A DNA stretch of 64,000 nucleotides, taken from positions 1 to 64,000 of the forward strand of contig JAMFTS010000080.1 of assembly GCA_028095005.1 (NCBI GenBank), in the 5' to 3' direction. The first letter of the stretch is position 1; the number at the start of each line of letters is the position of its first letter. The notes below the pieces were generated by a model. That model did no database searches and was not told the DNA's origin. It saw nothing but the letters and a program-made list of their open reading frames with translations. Source of the stretch: Rhynchospora pubera. Taxonomy: Eukaryota; Streptophyta; Magnoliopsida; Poales; Cyperaceae. The translations under genes were made by a program, and so were the position numbers. This document shows positions 61,093-64,000 of this stretch, one piece after another.

Positions 61093-61290
61093 CTTGGAGG
61101 CAGTCACAGATCTCCGCCTCCTTGACGATGTCAAGCACGGAGTTGACCGACTAGGCTCCCTCGGTGTACTGTCCCTTTCTTTCCAGCACCATTTTGACTG
61201 AAAACAAAGTTATTAGGCCGAAAGATCTATCCCGCAGTTCCAGGCTTAAGTGCATCTATTGTGTCAGGCTCGAGGTCCACCAGCACTGCT
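61093..61290 (-). pseudogene. beta-tubulin fragment
   Basis: The minus strand gives AVLVDLEPDTIDALKPG (61290 down to about 61225), then after a stop and a gap, KGQYTEGA, a stop, SVNSVLDIVKEAEICDCLQ and a GT donor (61091-61092). This is the nucleotide-binding N-terminal part of beta-tubulin (family: AVLVDLEPGTMDS and YTEGAELIDSVLD). Lost are about 25-30 residues between the two pieces, including the GAGNNWAKG stretch, and everything else. It has two in-frame stops and is non-functional. Confidence 0.78.
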
Positions 61291-61737
61291 TTGTTGCTTT
61301 GTCTGTATCTTGATAAAAGTTCGATCAATAAATGCACTGTTCATGATCTAATTAGGAACACTAACCTGCATGGTTGTATAACTGGAGTATGTTATGATGT
61401 CAGCAAAATTATTTTGATTACATGACAACCATCAAAATGGTTACAAAAAATAAAGTAAAAATTATAGGTATATTCGCTATAATTTTGAACCTGATTTGGT
61501 GTAATTTGAACCCGATCCCTCGTCAGAGGATTCGTCCATTGCACCAAAATTTATGTGCATTCTATCTGCTTGCTTGTGTTTTTTTTTTTCTCCCTTCCAA
61601 AATTTCGAACAATTTAAAGCATGGAATCTCAGATGGACATAAAATGCTACTTGGTTTTCAATCTCAGGTAGACATAAATACAATTAGATTAATCCTTAGC
61701 TAAACCTTGGGTATTTTTTTCCCCTAGCATCAAACCC

Positions 61738-61851
61738 CTCTTCTTTGTGCATCGAGCGTCATCTCAATTCTCTCAAGCTCCATCTCCATGCGTGCCTTCT
61801 CCATCTCTCTTGCCATCTCCATCGTCATCCTTTCAACCCGTCGAAATCTCC
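61738..61851 (-). pseudogene. trihelix (ASIL-type) transcription factor fragment
   Basis: The minus strand reads FRRVERMTMEMAREMEKARM then EMELERIEMTLDAQRR. This is the C-terminal coiled-coil exon of trihelix factors of the ASIL1/ASIL2 type, nuclear DNA-binding regulators. No DNA-binding domain is nearby, and the frame stops just after. It lies 450 bp from the beta-tubulin piece on the same strand, so the two may have been carried here together. Confidence 0.65.
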
Positions 61852-62129
61852 AGCAAGCACACAAACTCAGCAATCGGTTGTCAGAAATGTATTAATTGGA
61901 GATGAAAGAAAAAGGAAATTAGTGTTGTTATGAAGGATGAATTATCTATGTACAACAAAATACTAAAAGTAGAACTCTACAACACGGGCACAAAACGCTT
62001 GAATAAGGTTTTGAGGGTCTCATATTATGTAATCATAGTTTAATAGCAAAATTTACCTCCTTGAAGGTACCATCCAATATTTATCACCTTGGATGAAGTG
62101 AGAGAGAAAGTACCAAAATAATTTTTCTT

Positions 62130-62530
62130 TATTACCAGGAGTAATGCTAGAATCAAATATATAGGACGTCAAACACGATCTAAATGTCGATCATTAAAAT
62201 TTAAAATGGCCGATCCAAACCGCTCAATATGATCTCTTTATTAAAATCTTTGAAAATCAAAATTTATATTTTTTTTGAATTTTTTAACTATTTTTTTCGA
62301 ATTTTCAAAATTGGAGGGTTCAAAACTTTTTAGATTAAGCATATAAAAATATTCCAAAAAAATAGTAAAAAATTTTGAAAAATATAAAATTTTCTCTCCA
62401 TGGAGATTTTATAACATGTAACAGTTTGAGCGGTTTGGATCGGCCATTCTAATCTTAAAAAATTAAATTTTATCATGTTGGACAAGTACTTTTGTCCTAT
62501 ATGTTTGACACTAGCAACTCCCTATTACCA
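62130..62530. mobile_element. MITE, 385 bp, with 8-bp target duplication
   Basis: TATTACCA (62130-62137, 62523-62530) flanks an element from 62138 (GGAGTAATGCTAG) to 62522 (CTAGCAACTCC). The arms pair over roughly 90 bp, through ATATAGGAC and GGCCGATCCAAACCGCTC. An 8-bp duplication fits the hAT superfamily; a 9-bp reading (Mutator) is possible because the next base also matches. Confidence 0.85.
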
Positions 62531-63270
62531 GATGTTGATGAGCGTGCTTGAGTTTTACAAATCAATTTTTAAGTAACATTAGTCCTTAAACTTACGAAAT
62601 TAGTAGAGAAGTCACATATTTTTCTTCCTTCTAGGCTTTTGTCCTGGAGTGCAGTCATCAATTTCTCTTTTCTTCTCATGTTCAACAATTTGTGTTTGGG
62701 CATCTCTTCTCTGCTGCTAGGTTTTCAGGTTTCTCAGTCAATGAGAAGTATGAGTGTATGACGCCTCCGACTTGATTCAACGGAGCACAAGAGTTATCGG
62801 GTTTGGATCTTCGTTGTGACCCGGGTTGCAATGGTACGGATTGGTGCTGAAAGAACAGTCGAGTTCTCGTTGGTACCACGATGTGCCGCCGTCCTTGACA
62901 ATTTTCTGTCAGGTTTAGATCGGTACTAAGTGAAAGAGGGATCGGGTTATGGCCGTATGGGAAATGAATTGATGAGTTGGGTGTGAGACAGGATTGAACC
63001 GTAGCAGGTGCGAAATTAAGGCGGAATAAGGTCTTTGATCAGCGCAAAATATTGACGGAGACGACATTGGATATCAAAATAGGAATAAGAATGGGTAGAA
63101 AATATGAAAGCCAAAGCTGCCAAATATTTGTCTACCGATTCAGCGGGTCAATTTTAGTACCGATTGTACCCGTCACACAAATATTTACAGAGTTAATGTT
63201 ACATTAATTTGAAAATAATTAATCTCACCAGCCAGCGAAAAAGAAAAATAGTAGCCGTACTTGTTAAAAT
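62531..63270. other. spacer, no gene seen
   Basis: Less A+T-rich from 62640 to 63060, but no frame is convincing on either strand. Confidence 0.4.
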
Positions 63271-63844
63271 GGGCTGTCAATGGGTACGGTACGGTAGAAA
63301 GTATTTTCATTACCGTACTTGTTAAAATTTTCTTTATCCGTACCCTATCCGTACCCGTTAAAAATAACTTTACCCGTATCTTATCCGTACCCGTTAAGAA
63401 TTAACGGTACAGATACGGTAACGGTAAAAAATGAATATAATAATAATAAAATTTGTACACTCTGTATAAATAAATTATATCAATAAGTATTTTAATAAAG
63501 TGTAACAATGGTGGCCAATATTTTAGGTTTATGTTTTTTTTATTTTTTCGTACACTGAATGGAAAGAATTATAAATCTTAAATAAAATCTAGCAATATTT
63601 TTTTACCAATCATGCAATATAAGATGCCATATGTATCATGTAATTGTATCTTTTTAATTGTGGCAATTACCCGTTATGAAAACGGTACGAAATAACTTTT
63701 ACCCGTACCCGTTAAATTAACGAAAAAATTTCCTTACCTGTACCCGTACCCATTAACATAACGAAAATAAAACTTTACCCATATCCGTCTTATACGGTAC
63801 GGTACGGATTGGGTAAATGGATAAACGGGTTTCATTGACAGCCC
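63271..63844. mobile_element. hAT-like non-autonomous element, 574 bp
   Basis: The terminal repeats GGGCTGTCAATG (63271) and CATTGACAGCCC (ending 63844) are typical of plant hAT relatives. The inner arms are packed with TACCCGTACCCGTTA and its complement, so the two halves can fold together. No matching 8-bp duplication was found. CCGTACTTGTTAAAAT just left of the element recurs inside it (63313-63328), suggesting the left border was rearranged. Confidence 0.75.
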
Positions 63845-64000
63845 TACGTGTCGGGACGAATTTAACAAAATAATCATTGAAATCCACGCATCTTGATAAA
63901 TACTGATGTCTGTATAAATATAAAATTTCATGAGTTCGTTTTTCTTTTCTTTTTTTTTGATGATCAATTTCATGAGTTCGCTGCGTTAGATGCTTTTGTG

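Noticed and set aside
62595..62615. TTAGTAGAGA as a Helitron 5' end on the minus strand
   Set aside because: Only TCTCTACTA matches. The following bases lack the TATTAAAAG part and no partner 3' end fits.
1..64000. tRNA, rRNA, CRISPR or bacterial-type operons
   Set aside because: I noticed none. The gene structure, spacers and transposons are those of a plant nuclear genome. The tRNA-like match at 5904-5914 is a retroelement primer site.

Overview
The window is nuclear DNA of a flowering plant. It is about two-thirds A+T, genes carry GT-AG introns, and recognisable gene pieces match plant families (COPT copper transporter, F-box protein, ALDH7 aldehyde dehydrogenase, Derlin, spermidine synthase, beta-tubulin, trihelix factor). 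Most of the 64 kb is transposable elements. I found one gene that looks intact (F-box, minus strand, 29820-30965). Every other cellular gene is a fragment or broken copy. I cannot name the species.

Layout. 1-760: probable leader of a minus-strand gene outside the window. 1355-8950: young non-autonomous LTR retrotransposon on the minus strand, with two ~3.03-kb LTRs, a 1.5-kb non-coding centre, initiator-Met primer site, polypurine tract and TCTGA duplication. 9.0-11.3 kb: small repeats. 11390-16664: L1-type LINE on the plus strand, broken in ORF1 and by a 16-bp duplication in ORF2. 18.1-23.1 kb: MITEs around a COPT5-like gene that has lost its first membrane helix (19117-19492). 23577-28075: complete minus-strand Helitron carrying Derlin and spermidine synthase exons. 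29.8-31.0 kb: F-box gene. 33-45 kb: repeat-rich DNA with further Helitron ends, a MITE, unknown gene exons and minisatellites. 45308-50139: second complete Helitron. 52-58.4 kb: ALDH7 pseudogene split at its catalytic-cysteine region by an LTR element with two unlike LTRs (53030-57015). 60.1-60.6 kb: one end of a CACTA transposon. 61.1-61.9 kb: beta-tubulin and trihelix fragments. 62.1-63.8 kb: two more inverted-repeat elements.

Together this is an accessory region shaped by transposition. Helitron 3' ends recur at least four times in good form and up to three times in decayed form, all on the minus strand, and exon pieces from unrelated genes lie beside or inside them. No operon-like or novel enzymatic system is visible. 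The strongest observations are the gene-capturing Helitron, the chimeric LTR element inside ALDH7, and the clean loss of one helix from the copper transporter.
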